IMG/VR virus record: IMGVR_UViG_3300035670_000097 | Location: 1 to 64,000 of that record | Length of the DNA: 64,000 nt | From: a virus | Strand: one strand, 5' to 3' | Shown here: positions 28,368 through 36,171 of the stretch, one piece after another | Numbering within the stretch: the stretch's first letter is position 1 | Layout: each line of letters begins with the position of its first letter | The notes under the pieces: model-generated | Database searches by the model: none | What the model saw: only the letters and a program-made list of their open reading frames with translations | Told to the model about the DNA's origin: nothing | Position numbers and translations under genes: made by a program

Positions 28368-29096
28368 TTAGCCGGCGGCTTTTTCTTTCCGCGAAGCTCC
28401 ATCATAGTTCGAGGCTACCAGGCCGCGACGCGTCAGCATCGTCTTAACGCCACGAACCGTCTTACCAAGACGCTCTGCAATATCTTCTACCGACATACCG
28501 GTAATATCACCGAGCGAATCCATCGGGTCTGCCTGCGGAGGAACGCGATCCCGCTGAGCCGGAATCTTCTGAATCGTACCGATACGCAGAAGCGACAGAG
28601 CCTTACCGCGAACGCTATTAACTTCGCGCTTCAGGGCCTCAGCAATATCTTCCAGATATGCACCGTCGTTTACCAGCTTGATAAAGACTTGCTCTTCGCT
28701 GTCAGAATAGGTCTTAACGGTTTCCGGCTTCGGAGTGGGGCGAACGTGTTCGGTCAGCTCCAGAGAAAGAATTTTTCCCTGAATTTGCTTAGCGGTAAAC
28801 TCGCCATCCCCAAACTGCTCGGCGATCTCTCCGTAGGTGTACGTTCCAGAGTTGGCTTCTACGAACTCTGCCAGCTCTTGTGCTTGTTCATCGCTGAACG
28901 CTTTGCGAACATTTGCCGAAGCAAGTTCGACTTCAAAACCCAGCTTACGCAGTTTGCTCGCGATCGAGCGTGCCGACGTTTCGAAGTGTTCGGCTGCTTG
29001 GGCTACGGTTGCTTGAGATACCGGATTTTCATCGCCAACAAAAGTTTGCAGATTTTCGGTACGCTCGTCAGTCCATTTCGGAAGTGCTTTACTCAT
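28368..29096 (-). CDS. Multi-HTH DNA-binding protein
   Basis: 242 residues that fold, by pattern, into four successive helix-turn-helix units: near 10-55 (SQATVAQAAEHFETSARSI), 65-110 (YTYGEIAEQF), 125-170 (YLEDIAEALKREVNSVRGKA) and 195-230 (SVEDIAERLGKTVRGVKTML). The units resemble each other and the small HTH paralogues elsewhere in this window. It is flanked by a strong terminator, which suggests high expression, so it may be a chromosome-scale DNA binder or a transcription regulator. No experimental function is known to me. Confidence 0.7.
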   Translation of the reverse strand: MSKALPKWTDERTENLQTFVGDENPVSQATVAQAAEHFETSARSIASKLRKLGFEVELASANVRKAFSDEQAQELAEFVEANSGTYTYGEIAEQFGDGEFTAKQIQGKILSLELTEHVRPTPKPETVKTYSDSEEQVFIKLVNDGAYLEDIAEALKREVNSVRGKALSLLRIGTIQKIPAQRDRVPPQADPMDSLGDITGMSVEDIAERLGKTVRGVKTMLTRRGLVASNYDGASRKEKAAG

Positions 29097-29862
29097 TACT
29101 ATCTCCTAGAAATAATTTCAAATTTGTGATTACAGTTACGCCAGATTCTTTGGCTTTTTTGGTTTTTGCAGACTCTATTCCGCTTTCATTCACTAGAATG
29201 GTTACGTCTTTTGTAAGACTATCTTTGACTATGTAACCTCGATCTTTCAAAGCTGCCGCTGCTTCTGCTTTAGTTTTGAACGAGGATAGTTTTCCTGATA
29301 TGCAGATTGTTCCCTTAATTACTTCAATTTTTGATTGTTTTTGTACTGAAAAAGAAAAGGGATAATTATCAATATTGTTTTTTGCAATCTGCCACCAGTT
29401 CATCAAATTTTTAGTAGCTATCGGACCAAGCCCAGCTTCTTTACAAGCAGCTTCAGACAATTCATTAATATTTGAAATTACTTTGCAAAGCTTAGCTGTA
29501 GCAGTTTCTCCGATTAGTGGAATACCAAACGCGGGAAGAACACTCTCAAGAGAAGCAGAAGCTGAAGTTTGAATTTCTTCAAACAACTTTCTGCCTACAA
29601 GATCAGAGCCAAGAGCTTCCACGATAGTCACTAAATCCAGTTCGTAAATTTGTTCAATTGATTGTAAATTTAGTTTTTCTATTGTGGCTGGCCCGAGACC
29701 CTTAATTTTAAGGCTTTTTGCCCAATGCTCGATACGCTTTGAATTTTTAGCATAGCAATCGGCATTTAAGCAGTACAGCAGATCGTTTTTCCACTCCAAG
29801 ATGAAGCCACAACTTGGGCATACCGACGGAGCTTTGATTGCTCTTAGATTTGTGCTGGTCAT
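29089..29862 (-). CDS. NAD+-dependent DNA ligase, C-terminal part (zinc finger, HhH, BRCT)
   Basis: 257 residues; the ATG at 29862 is chosen because the promoter -10 box at 29889-29894 leaves little room for the ATG at 29877. A four-Cys zinc finger (CPSCG, CLNADC) is followed by repeated helix-hairpin-helix motifs (IKGLGPATIEKL, AGLGPIATKNL) and a C-terminal BRCT domain (TICISGKLSSF). It holds no KxDG site and completes the N-terminal piece encoded at 30070. Split ligases are known in T5-type phages. It has its own promoter. Confidence 0.88.
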   Translation of the reverse strand: MTSTNLRAIKAPSVCPSCGFILEWKNDLLYCLNADCYAKNSKRIEHWAKSLKIKGLGPATIEKLNLQSIEQIYELDLVTIVEALGSDLVGRKLFEEIQTSASASLESVLPAFGIPLIGETATAKLCKVISNINELSEAACKEAGLGPIATKNLMNWWQIAKNNIDNYPFSFSVQKQSKIEVIKGTICISGKLSSFKTKAEAAAALKDRGYIVKDSLTKDVTILVNESGIESAKTKKAKESGVTVITNLKLFLGDSNE

Positions 29863-29888
29863 GGGCTGCTCTCTCATCTTGAAGTACT

Positions 29889-29917
29889 ATTATAGGCTTC
29901 TTGGGGTAAAAAGTCAA
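29889..29917 (-). promoter_or_regulatory. Consensus sigma70 promoter
   Basis: Minus strand TTGACT, 17 bases, TATAAT. Fires into the ligase C-terminal gene. A run of T follows on the upstream side as in the other promoters of this class. Confidence 0.85.
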
Positions 29918-29920
29918 GAT

Positions 29921-30073
29921 TTATTTTTTTATTGGTACCGGGAGGAAATGACTCCATATATAATTCCGCAAATAGATACAAGCTCCCAGTAGTCCCCGCA
30001 CATTTCTTTCAACACAATCGGATACGTACAAAAAACTATTATAGACAATAAAAATGATGACCACAACACTCAT
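29921..30073 (-). CDS. Small hydrophobic protein between the ligase halves
   Basis: A 50-residue frame whose ATG overlaps the stop of the ligase N-terminal gene (ATGA). Its N-terminal 18 residues (VVVIIFIVYNSFLYV core) could form one membrane helix. A competing frame that begins with GTG straight after the ligase stop also encodes a hydrophobic peptide of ~47 residues. Only one is likely to be real and I cannot tell which. Confidence 0.35.
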   Translation of the reverse strand: MSVVVIIFIVYNSFLYVSDCVERNVRGLLGACIYLRNYIWSHFLPVPIKK

Positions 30074-31008
30074 GTTACTCTCTGAATTATTCTTGGTATG
30101 ATGTCTCCGCTTCGAATTACTCTTACTTGACAGCCCTCCTCTAGATTCAGTGCTTCGATATATTTCATGTTGTGTAATGTAGCTCGACTAACTGTCGCTC
30201 CGTCAATGTCTACTGGAGTCAGCACAGCTACGGGCGAAACTACTCCCGAACGCCCCACATTCCAAATAACTCTTTCTAGCGTTGTTACTACGCCTTCCTT
30301 TTGAGTCTTTAGAGCGTATGCTCCTCGAGGATGGTGAGCCGTATAGCCTAGTCTCTCAAAGTCCGCATTGTTATTCATTCGAACAACAAATCCGTCAGTC
30401 GGATAAATACTTACATCATTGTGCAAGACTGTATTAAATCCGTACTTAAACAGGTCTGCTAAATCATCTTCGTACTTAACATTTACATATGGAGTAAGCC
30501 CATAAGCATAAAAAGTCAGATTACGAGTTTTAAACTCATCTACAGACTTTAGATTAAGTGCGCCCGCAGCATAATTTCTAGCGTTCTCGATTGTCGCGGG
30601 AGCGACCACTTCGCCAGTAATTTGTACAATACCTTTTAGCGGTATCTGTTTCGGAATCGAAAGAGTACTTACTAGCGAAGTAATATCTTGCCCACGAGTA
30701 CCGTCACCTCGAGTAAGAGCAAGCCAGAACTCACCTTCTACATAGAGAAGCGAGACGGCTGCTCCATCGAGTTTAACAGTAGTAACGCCTAGAATCTCTG
30801 CCCAAGGCCGCTCGTCTTCAGGGTACACTTTTTTGAGTGAATACATCTGATAGGCATGAGCGATTCCTTTCGGATGCTTATGCCCTACGGAAGCGTAATT
30901 ATATTGATCGACTAGAGCATCAAACTCTTCGTCGGAGAGAACTGGAGTGCCTTCATAGTACGCTTTAGAAACGTAATCAAGGTACTGTTTAATGCTTTCT
31001 AAGTTCAT
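30070..31008 (-). CDS. NAD+-dependent DNA ligase, N-terminal part (adenylation and OB domains)
   Basis: 312 residues. VKLDGAA carries the adenylated Lys, TRGDGTRGQDIT and ITGEVVAP are adenylation motifs, and GRSGVVSPVAVL starts the OB fold. A short domain Ia-like N-terminus (SKAYYEGTPVLSDEEFDALVDQY) binds NMN. The zinc finger, HhH and BRCT parts are absent and encoded by the gene at 29089. The two should assemble into one ligase. Confidence 0.92.
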   Translation of the reverse strand: MNLESIKQYLDYVSKAYYEGTPVLSDEEFDALVDQYNYASVGHKHPKGIAHAYQMYSLKKVYPEDERPWAEILGVTTVKLDGAAVSLLYVEGEFWLALTRGDGTRGQDITSLVSTLSIPKQIPLKGIVQITGEVVAPATIENARNYAAGALNLKSVDEFKTRNLTFYAYGLTPYVNVKYEDDLADLFKYGFNTVLHNDVSIYPTDGFVVRMNNNADFERLGYTAHHPRGAYALKTQKEGVVTTLERVIWNVGRSGVVSPVAVLTPVDIDGATVSRATLHNMKYIEALNLEEGCQVRVIRSGDIIPRIIQRVT

Positions 31009-31031
31009 AGCCTGCTTTCCAAATTTTATAT

Positions 31032-31060
31032 ATTATACAAAACTTAGAAAGAATAGTCAA
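31032..31060 (-). promoter_or_regulatory. Consensus sigma70 promoter for the ligase N-terminal gene
   Basis: Minus strand TTGACT, 17 bases, TATAAT, located just upstream of the ATG at 31008. Confidence 0.85.
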
Positions 31061-31063
31061 CAC

Positions 31064-31345
31064 TTATTTTTCGTATATCTCTTGTAGCAATTCTTTGAAA
31101 TACTCGTTAATTATTTCTTTGCTTTCCGCAATAGAAAGAATCTCTGCTAGTCCTGCGAATAATTCTTTGCTGTTTTGTAGATCAAGAGCGAAAGAAATAC
31201 CGGTGCCAGAAGGAAGCCATTCTTCGTCAAAACTTAAGTAGTACTTTCGTAGATGTAGATATTCGATTCCATTAAATTCGTTTACTACTAAACGTATTTG
31301 ATGATGCTCTCCGTCCTCAATAATGCGTTGATATATATCAGTCAT
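31064..31345 (-). CDS. PC4/p15-like ssDNA-binding protein
   Basis: 93 residues. The pattern IRLVVNEFNGIEYLHLRKYY ... GTGISFALDLQNSKELFAGL is that of the PC4 transcriptional coactivator fold (strand-rich ssDNA-binding dimer) found in bacteria and phages. It may bind melted DNA at promoters or forks. The start overlaps the preceding gene by eight bases. Confidence 0.7.
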   Translation of the reverse strand: MTDIYQRIIEDGEHHQIRLVVNEFNGIEYLHLRKYYLSFDEEWLPSGTGISFALDLQNSKELFAGLAEILSIAESKEIINEYFKELLQEIYEK

Positions 31346-31601
31346 TGTTGAGAATTGAGCTCAAAGGAGCTACACTAGTTATATTGTCAGGCGTCATAAG
31401 ACGATAAGAGTCTGTATCCCAGCAAAACATGAGCACTGTGCTAGAGCTCTCTTTTGCTCGATTGTTTTTGCTTTGAATATACTCATTGTTGAAATCCAGC
31501 GTACAAACATTATACTTAACTTTATTGGAATTTGGGCTTCGATAAGTAATAATGGCGTCGCCATACTCGTTTAATAACTGTTTTAATTCTTCTTTTTTCA
31601 T
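31338..31601 (-). CDS. Hypothetical protein
   Basis: 87 residues with an acidic-helical N-terminus and a strand-rich C-terminus (TVLMFCWDTDSYRLMTP). No motif recognised. Together with the PC4-like gene it forms a two-gene unit downstream of a terminator at 31671. Confidence 0.6.
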   Translation of the reverse strand: MKKEELKQLLNEYGDAIITYRSPNSNKVKYNVCTLDFNNEYIQSKNNRAKESSSTVLMFCWDTDSYRLMTPDNITSVAPLSSILNND

Positions 31602-31670
31602 TCTACATTCCTTAGAAAGTATTGCAAAACTTATTTAGCAGGGACTTTCTTTGTTAGTTTCTGTAGACGA

Positions 31671-31702
31671 AAAAAGACCGGGAAGGTGTTACCCTTCCCG
31701 GC
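31671..31702 (-). terminator. Rho-independent terminator
   Basis: GCCGGGAAGG and its complement form a G/C-rich hairpin followed on the minus strand by CTTTTTT. Ends the 31716 gene. Confidence 0.9.
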
Positions 31703-31715
31703 AATTTTAGAAGTA

Positions 31716-32159
31716 TTACGCAGCTTTTGCGCTACCCAACACTTCTGCAAAGTAAAGAGCCGCCTTGCCAGTAAGTTTCTCGATAATCTCGGCATTTGGC
31801 TCGAGGCCAAGATCCCGAATTGCTGCTTCGAGCTGTTCGAAGGCTACGGTCTTGCTAACCTTTGAACTACCTTCTGACTTCGAAGCCTTAGCCCCAGACC
31901 CCGCTGCGGCTTCCTTCTTAATATATACGCCTGCTTTGGTAAGAATCATTCGAACTCCGTTCGGAGACTCGTCGAGTTCTTCTGCAATGTCCTTCACGAT
32001 CTCCATCGAATTTTCTGGAGTCGGTTCTGCTTCTTCATACATGCGAATTGCTTCTGCCCGTTTTTCGTCATCCCACGCCACTTTTCGTCTCCTTTTGCCT
32101 GTTACACCAATCGTAGAACCCGTTGCTCTAAGTTGAGCTTCGTAAAATCTATCGCCCAT
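31716..32159 (-). CDS. HTH DNA-binding protein with C-terminal paralogue-family domain
   Basis: 147 residues. An N-terminal helix-turn-helix (IVKDIAEELDESPNGVRMILTKAGVYIKK) is followed by an Ala/Ser/Lys linker and a helical C-terminal domain (LEAAIRDLGLEPNAEIIEKLTG). The two-domain layout and the AGVY.K turn match the small proteins at 54011, 55679, 58631 and 63065. It has its own promoter and terminator, so it is a monocistronic and probably strongly expressed regulator. Confidence 0.65.
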   Translation of the reverse strand: MGDRFYEAQLRATGSTIGVTGKRRRKVAWDDEKRAEAIRMYEEAEPTPENSMEIVKDIAEELDESPNGVRMILTKAGVYIKKEAAAGSGAKASKSEGSSKVSKTVAFEQLEAAIRDLGLEPNAEIIEKLTGKAALYFAEVLGSAKAA

Positions 32160-32183
32160 GTCTTTTTCTCATTTTGAGAATAT

Positions 32184-32212
32184 ATTATAGAGCCTATAGC
32201 AACGAAAGTCAA
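32184..32212 (-). promoter_or_regulatory. Consensus sigma70 promoter for the 31716 gene
   Basis: Minus strand TTGACT, 17 bases, TATAAT. Confidence 0.85.
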
Positions 32213-32224
32213 CACTTATTTATA

Positions 32225-32482
32225 TCACTGGTCAAATTTAGTTAATTCTTCGAGAGTTGCTTCACGAATTTTCCGACACCGTTCTTTGCTGAATACACAC
32301 AGATAGAAGAAGATCGGACTGAACAATGTAGACATGCCTAGTGCAAGCAGGTAATAAATTGTTGCAGCGATAAAACTCGGTCTGCGAAAACTGGTTCGCA
32401 TGTAGTCTCGTCGAATCGGATAAAAAATCTCTTTAATTGCAAGAATGTTTGTAGCTACTGCGAACGCGATAAAGTACATCAT
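32225..32482 (-). CDS. Small membrane protein
   Basis: 85 residues with two predicted membrane segments (near 1-20 and 38-62: IAATIYYLLALGMSTLFSPI) separated by a basic loop, and a charged C-terminal tail. Four-base overlap with the gene at 32479. Function unknown. Confidence 0.6.
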   Translation of the reverse strand: MMYFIAFAVATNILAIKEIFYPIRRDYMRTSFRRPSFIAATIYYLLALGMSTLFSPIFFYLCVFSKERCRKIREATLEELTKFDQ

Positions 32483-33159
32483 ATGTATTTAAAAGACACT
32501 CCGTATTGTTCCAAATGTTTTAGTTTGCCCAGATCGTACCCAGGCACGTATGCAAAAAATCCGCCAAACTCAACAGAAGGAAAATACGTAGCAGTACTTT
32601 CCATTTTTTCTGTGATATACACTCGATAGCACTTAGAGCCGTATCGTTCCGTGTAAACTGGCTCAGTCATCTCTTTTTCAACTCGACAAGGTGCATGATA
32701 CTTTGCTGACCAAGCGATCTCTCCTATAGCAAACTCTTCTCCGACGCACTCTTCTGGCAGCATAGCAATTTTATGCTTATCGTCTCCAGTTATTTTTTCA
32801 GGAATACCGATTCTAGCTACAACATTTTTTACAAATGCTGGCGAACGGTAGATGCGTTTTGAGATTGCGGCAACATTGTCTCCTTCTAGAAGAGATTCCG
32901 CAATATTGCGTATTTCTTCTGGTTGAGCAGGCTTGCCGCGGCGCTCTTTCTTTCTTTTCGCCGTATTTTCCTGATCTTCTTTCCAGTTTGAAAGAATTGT
33001 ATTTAGACGAGTTGTGTTGTACGATATGTTCAATATCTCGCAAGCCTCTTTCTTTGAAATCGGCTTTTCCGAGTTTTCTAACAGTTCGATAACTCGACTG
33101 ATATTAGCATCAGTAAGCTTTTCGCTTGCTTGCTTTTTTACTCGTTTTTGAACTTTCAT
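32479..33159 (-). CDS. HTH-containing phage protein
   Basis: 226 residues. The basic N-terminus leads into two HTH-like units (ISKKEACEILNISYNTTRLNTI; NVAAISKRIYRSPAFVKNVV). The C-terminal ~110 residues form a strand-rich domain with HAPCRVEKEM and YGSKCYRVYITEK, probably effector or protein binding. A DNA-binding regulator is likely; no closer assignment. Confidence 0.6.
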   Translation of the reverse strand: MKVQKRVKKQASEKLTDANISRVIELLENSEKPISKKEACEILNISYNTTRLNTILSNWKEDQENTAKRKKERRGKPAQPEEIRNIAESLLEGDNVAAISKRIYRSPAFVKNVVARIGIPEKITGDDKHKIAMLPEECVGEEFAIGEIAWSAKYHAPCRVEKEMTEPVYTERYGSKCYRVYITEKMESTATYFPSVEFGGFFAYVPGYDLGKLKHLEQYGVSFKYI

Positions 33160-33161
33160 TT

Positions 33162-34316
33162 TTACTCTTGCGTTTCACTTTCCGAAGGTGTGCAACCCTT
33201 AACAAAGCTCTCAGGACAGTTTACATTTGGAAATGACCCTCCAACAGAACGAATAAAAGGAAGTACTCCAGTTTGCCACTGTTGAGTCGGCCCCCCATTC
33301 CAAGTATTACGTTGCCATGAGATATGTGTAGCTTTCAAATCATACGCTGCCTTATCATAAATTCCCGTAGGCTCGTACTTTTTAAGATCGCTTTCCACAT
33401 TGAACATGATAGGTACTTTTCCTCGAAAATCTACTTCTCCTGTAGCTCCTACGATTAGAGCTTGAGAGGCGTTTGTACTTGCCGCTGGAGTTGCCAGAAT
33501 AATATCTGGCCCGCCTAGTGCATACTGATAGCGCAACGACTCATTATGCAGTCTTACAAATAAACTCTGACTAGGCCAATAGTTTGTCGATAGCCGAACT
33601 ATAGTTCGCGGCCAAGCAGCTCGTGATGCTTGCATCAATCTTAGATATTGATCTGTGGCTGCTGTAGACGAAAACCCCGGAAGATTAGTAACAGTACCCC
33701 CTAATGCAGTCTCGGCTGTAGCAATTGCTTCAAAGTTTGGGTGTGAATCGTATCGCTCTCCCAATGCTTGATACAGTGCAATTAGCCGATCCATCACAGC
33801 AGGATTCCATACACGAGTCGCAAATCGGGTGCCATCATTGTAGACGGAATAGTCGCCCCCACCATATTCTTCAGTCTGAATATAAGCCGGAGAAGGCTTC
33901 AGTCTTCCTCCAAAAGAACGAGTCCATACTTCTAATATAATTTGCTTGTTTACAGACTCAGCTCTATCTAACAGAGCGTCCAAAGCTAGAAAATCATATT
34001 CACCCTTTCGAGGCTCTAGTTCGTTCCAATAGTAACGTACCTGAAGACCTCTAATAGAGGGCTCTTCAGCAATTTCATCCAAATATGCAAGACGTTTAAG
34101 CAGCCCCGCTCCATTATCTGAAATTACATAATGCCCAGGATTCCATTTAATGGCCGAAGAAACTTCGCCCGGCTCATCAACCCCGCTACAGCTTGTGCCT
34201 ATATCACACAGTGAAGGCGCATCAGGAGTAGAAGCGTATGTTGGCGTGAGTGCGAGCACGCTCGAAATCATCATTGCTAATGCTGTTCGTTTCGCTAATA
34301 GTTTTGATTCTATCAT
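33162..34316 (-). CDS. Secreted glycoside hydrolase-like TIM-barrel protein
   Basis: 384 residues from the ATG at 34316, which overlaps the previous stop as ATGA. A Sec signal peptide is clear (KLLAKR, hydrophobic LAMMISSVLAL, cleavage after TYA). The mature part resembles GH5/GH42-type barrels: VRYYWNELEPRKGEYDFLALDALLDRA is the typical strand-helix opening, and IATAETALGG offers a Glu at the end of a strand. It is unusual for a phage to export such an enzyme. It might trim host surface glycans or act on the virion-bound substrate. Catalytic residues are not certain. Confidence 0.6.
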   Translation of the reverse strand: MIESKLLAKRTALAMMISSVLALTPTYASTPDAPSLCDIGTSCSGVDEPGEVSSAIKWNPGHYVISDNGAGLLKRLAYLDEIAEEPSIRGLQVRYYWNELEPRKGEYDFLALDALLDRAESVNKQIILEVWTRSFGGRLKPSPAYIQTEEYGGGDYSVYNDGTRFATRVWNPAVMDRLIALYQALGERYDSHPNFEAIATAETALGGTVTNLPGFSSTAATDQYLRLMQASRAAWPRTIVRLSTNYWPSQSLFVRLHNESLRYQYALGGPDIILATPAASTNASQALIVGATGEVDFRGKVPIMFNVESDLKKYEPTGIYDKAAYDLKATHISWQRNTWNGGPTQQWQTGVLPFIRSVGGSFPNVNCPESFVKGCTPSESETQE

Positions 34317-34501
34317 GATTCTATCCACTCGTATCCGCACTCATAACATTCGTAACCAATATGGTCTAGTTCACCTTTATTATCTTCGTATACGTCATCA
34401 ACAGTTTGAAGTTGTGCATTGCACAGAGGACAATGATACGTTACAAAGTTAATGTGAGTCACTACTCTGGGCTGAGGCAGATTTTTAAGTACAGCTTTCA
34501 T
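34313..34501 (-). CDS. Small zinc-ribbon protein
   Basis: 62 residues, start at 34501 with AGGAAG six bases upstream. Two CxxC pairs (HCPLCNAQ and YECYECGYEW) make a four-Cys zinc ribbon. Such proteins often contact nucleic acid or RNA polymerase; target unknown. Confidence 0.65.
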   Translation of the reverse strand: MKAVLKNLPQPRVVTHINFVTYHCPLCNAQLQTVDDVYEDNKGELDHIGYECYECGYEWIES

Positions 34502-34502
34502 A

Positions 34503-35111
34503 TTATCTTCCTGAAATTCTCCTATCGTAACTAGCAAAAGATTCGTCCCACCATTCGGGTTTATTTCTAAACTTCCACTGAGCAAACGTTGCTTTGTCGA
34601 GCATATAAAAATATCTATAAGTTTGAACAGGGTCGTTTGGATTTCTTAGTTCTGGCGGGAAATGTTGGGATAAAGCTAACGCAAATTGCGTTAGCCCCAA
34701 ATTGGGCATATTGTTAGGAATATTGAAATTCTTTACAATATGCTCGAGTTCACGAATTTTTCCATATCTATAGGTGTACTCATCACAAAGCTCTGCCGCA
34801 TAATTAAAAGTGTAGGCATAGTTTTCATATGACGAGCGCACCCAGATAGTACACGGATGATTATACATAGTAGGCAGATACGGCGACAAAGGCCTCTCTG
34901 GTAAAGGAAGGGGAGCGATTTCTTTCTTCGCTTTATTAAGAATACCAGTTTCTTCTTTGGTAAGAGCACGAGGAACAAAACCTAATAGTTTATCTACCCA
35001 TAGAGCTGTGCTCATCATTTGAGCAGCTTCAAGCGGCATTTTCACTACATGCTTATCGACATGATATTCAATACTTTTTTTAAGATCGTGGTCGAGAATA
35101 AAGATGTTCAC
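34503..35111 (-). CDS. Conserved phage protein with HVDKHVVKM motif
   Basis: 202 residues. MNIFILDHDLKKSIEYHVDKHVVKMPLEAAQMMSTA is the signature of a family common in marine phages, whose members are sometimes annotated as pyrimidine-dimer glycosylase-like; I cannot confirm that activity. Later segments (NHPCTIWVRSSYENYAY, YRYFYMLDKATFAQWK) are Tyr/Trp-rich, as in base-flipping or nucleotide-binding proteins. Single gene behind its own promoter at 35138. Confidence 0.7.
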   Translation of the reverse strand: MNIFILDHDLKKSIEYHVDKHVVKMPLEAAQMMSTALWVDKLLGFVPRALTKEETGILNKAKKEIAPLPLPERPLSPYLPTMYNHPCTIWVRSSYENYAYTFNYAAELCDEYTYRYGKIRELEHIVKNFNIPNNMPNLGLTQFALALSQHFPPELRNPNDPVQTYRYFYMLDKATFAQWKFRNKPEWWDESFASYDRRISGR

Positions 35112-35137
35112 TAAAGTTCTCTGACATTGAAAGATAT

Positions 35138-35166
35138 ATTATATATAATTGACGTAATAAAGTCAA
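35138..35166 (-). promoter_or_regulatory. Consensus sigma70 promoter for the 34503 operon
   Basis: Minus strand TTGACT, 17 bases, TATAAT. Confidence 0.85.
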
Positions 35167-35176
35167 GAAACTTTTT

Positions 35177-35308
35177 CTAAAATTTGAGGCGTAGCTTTAA
35201 AATTAAATACCTGAGTACGAGTCTACAGCGTTCATCCGAAAGTTCACTTACAGTGAGTTCCTGATTCATAAGCTGCTGTAAAATTTTCTCGTACTCAGGC
35301 TTAATCAT
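35177..35308 (-). CDS. Small hypothetical protein
   Basis: 43 residues (starts MIKPEYEKILQQLMN), three bases after the stop of the 35312 gene. Helical and basic at the C-terminus. Too short to classify. Confidence 0.45.
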   Translation of the reverse strand: MIKPEYEKILQQLMNQELTVSELSDERCRLVLRYLILKLRLKF

Positions 35309-35311
35309 TAG

Positions 35312-35491
35312 TTATTCCTTATCATCCATTCCTTCTGTGTCTGAGTAAGCCCCAGATTTACCTCGATGTTGGTTCCAGGTAGAATAACAAACTGCAACTG
35401 CTTGCTGCTGATCGCGGCCTTCTCTTATAACTTCTGGCACACAGCGGGCAATAAAAGACTCTTCCGTTTCGTTTTTTCTAGGTTTTGGCAT
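35312..35491 (-). CDS. Small PKPRKNE-type phage protein
   Basis: 59 residues. MPKPRKNETEESFIARCVPEV and QQAVAVCYSTW match a short module often attached to phage head or protease proteins (PxPRxxE...FI.RC...AVCY..W). Its role is not known. Overlaps the preceding gene by 14 bases. Confidence 0.6.
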   Translation of the reverse strand: MPKPRKNETEESFIARCVPEVIREGRDQQQAVAVCYSTWNQHRGKSGAYSDTEGMDDKE

Positions 35492-35921
35492 TATTTGATC
35501 TCATCAACTCTACATAACTAGAGAGTTCTCCTACTAGCTCCTCGATACGATCGAGCAACGAGTCAAAACTTTCATCGTCTTCGTCATCTTCATATGCAAC
35601 TTTATCGTTATTCAATTGCTCTACTTTATTTCGAGCCCAAGACTGCCCAGGATCACCTCCCCATAAAGCCCAGGCAATTCTCCCAGCACTAGGGTACCCC
35701 TGCTCTCCTGGGGAAAATCCTTGGCCTTGCTTATCGACTTCGTGTCGAGAAAAATAAGAATGCATACGCCGAACCGTGCGCGGAGAAAGATTTTCTTTTC
35801 GAATCAATTGATTTGCACGAGTGACTCCTACAATCGTACCACCTCGATTATATTCTTTGCGCCACTCTAAACCCCGCTTGGCTTCGGCTGCCATTGCATC
35901 TGTAGGAACTAAATCTACCAT
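35478..35921 (-). CDS. Conserved phage protein with RGLEWR/WALWGGDPG motifs
   Basis: 147 residues. KRGLEWRKEYNRGGTIVGVTRA and YPSAGRIAWALWGGDPGQSWA mark a domain recurrent in phage and giant-virus proteins. It ends in an acidic stretch (EDDEDDESFD) and a helix. It precedes the PKPRKNE module, with which it is often associated. Function unknown. Confidence 0.65.
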   Translation of the reverse strand: MVDLVPTDAMAAEAKRGLEWRKEYNRGGTIVGVTRANQLIRKENLSPRTVRRMHSYFSRHEVDKQGQGFSPGEQGYPSAGRIAWALWGGDPGQSWARNKVEQLNNDKVAYEDDEDDESFDSLLDRIEELVGELSSYVELMRSNNAKT

Positions 35922-35934
35922 TGTTTACTCCATA

Positions 35935-36010
35935 TGGTGCTTCGAGATGGGATTGAACCATCGACCTGACGCTTATAAGACGCCCGCTCTTACCCCTGAG
36001 CTACCGAAGC
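35935..36010 (-). tRNA. tRNA-Ile (UAU)
   Basis: 76 nt cloverleaf. Acceptor GCTTCGG pairs with TCGAAGC, anticodon loop CTTATAA gives UAU, T loop TTCAATC, and CCA is encoded. Reads AUA without needing lysidine. Confidence 0.9.
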
Positions 36011-36014
36011 GAAT

Positions 36015-36091
36015 TGGTGGGCTGTCTGGGATTCGAACCCAGGACACCCTGGTTAAAAGCCAGGTGCTCTAACCAACTGAGCTAACAGCCC
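36015..36091 (-). tRNA. tRNA-Lys (UUU)
   Basis: 77 nt. Anticodon stem CCTGG/CCAGG with loop CTTTTAA, T loop TTCGAAT, acceptor GGGCTGT/ACAGCCC, CCA encoded. Confidence 0.95.
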
Positions 36092-36097
36092 TTACGA

Positions 36098-36171
36098 TGG
36101 TGCGGCTTGAGAGAATCGAACTCTCACCTCTAGCTTGGAAGGCTAGGGCACTACCTTTATGCAAAAGCCGC
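36098..36171 (-). tRNA. tRNA-Gly (UCC)
   Basis: 74 nt. Anticodon stem CTAGC/GCTAG with loop CTTCCAA, acceptor GCGGCTT/AAGCCGC, CCA encoded. Its first base is also the last base of the speD stop codon. Confidence 0.95.

Noticed and set aside
28689-29236. Plus-strand frames opposite the multi-HTH gene
   Set aside because: No promoter or ribosome site on that strand; the opposite gene has clear HTH repeats.
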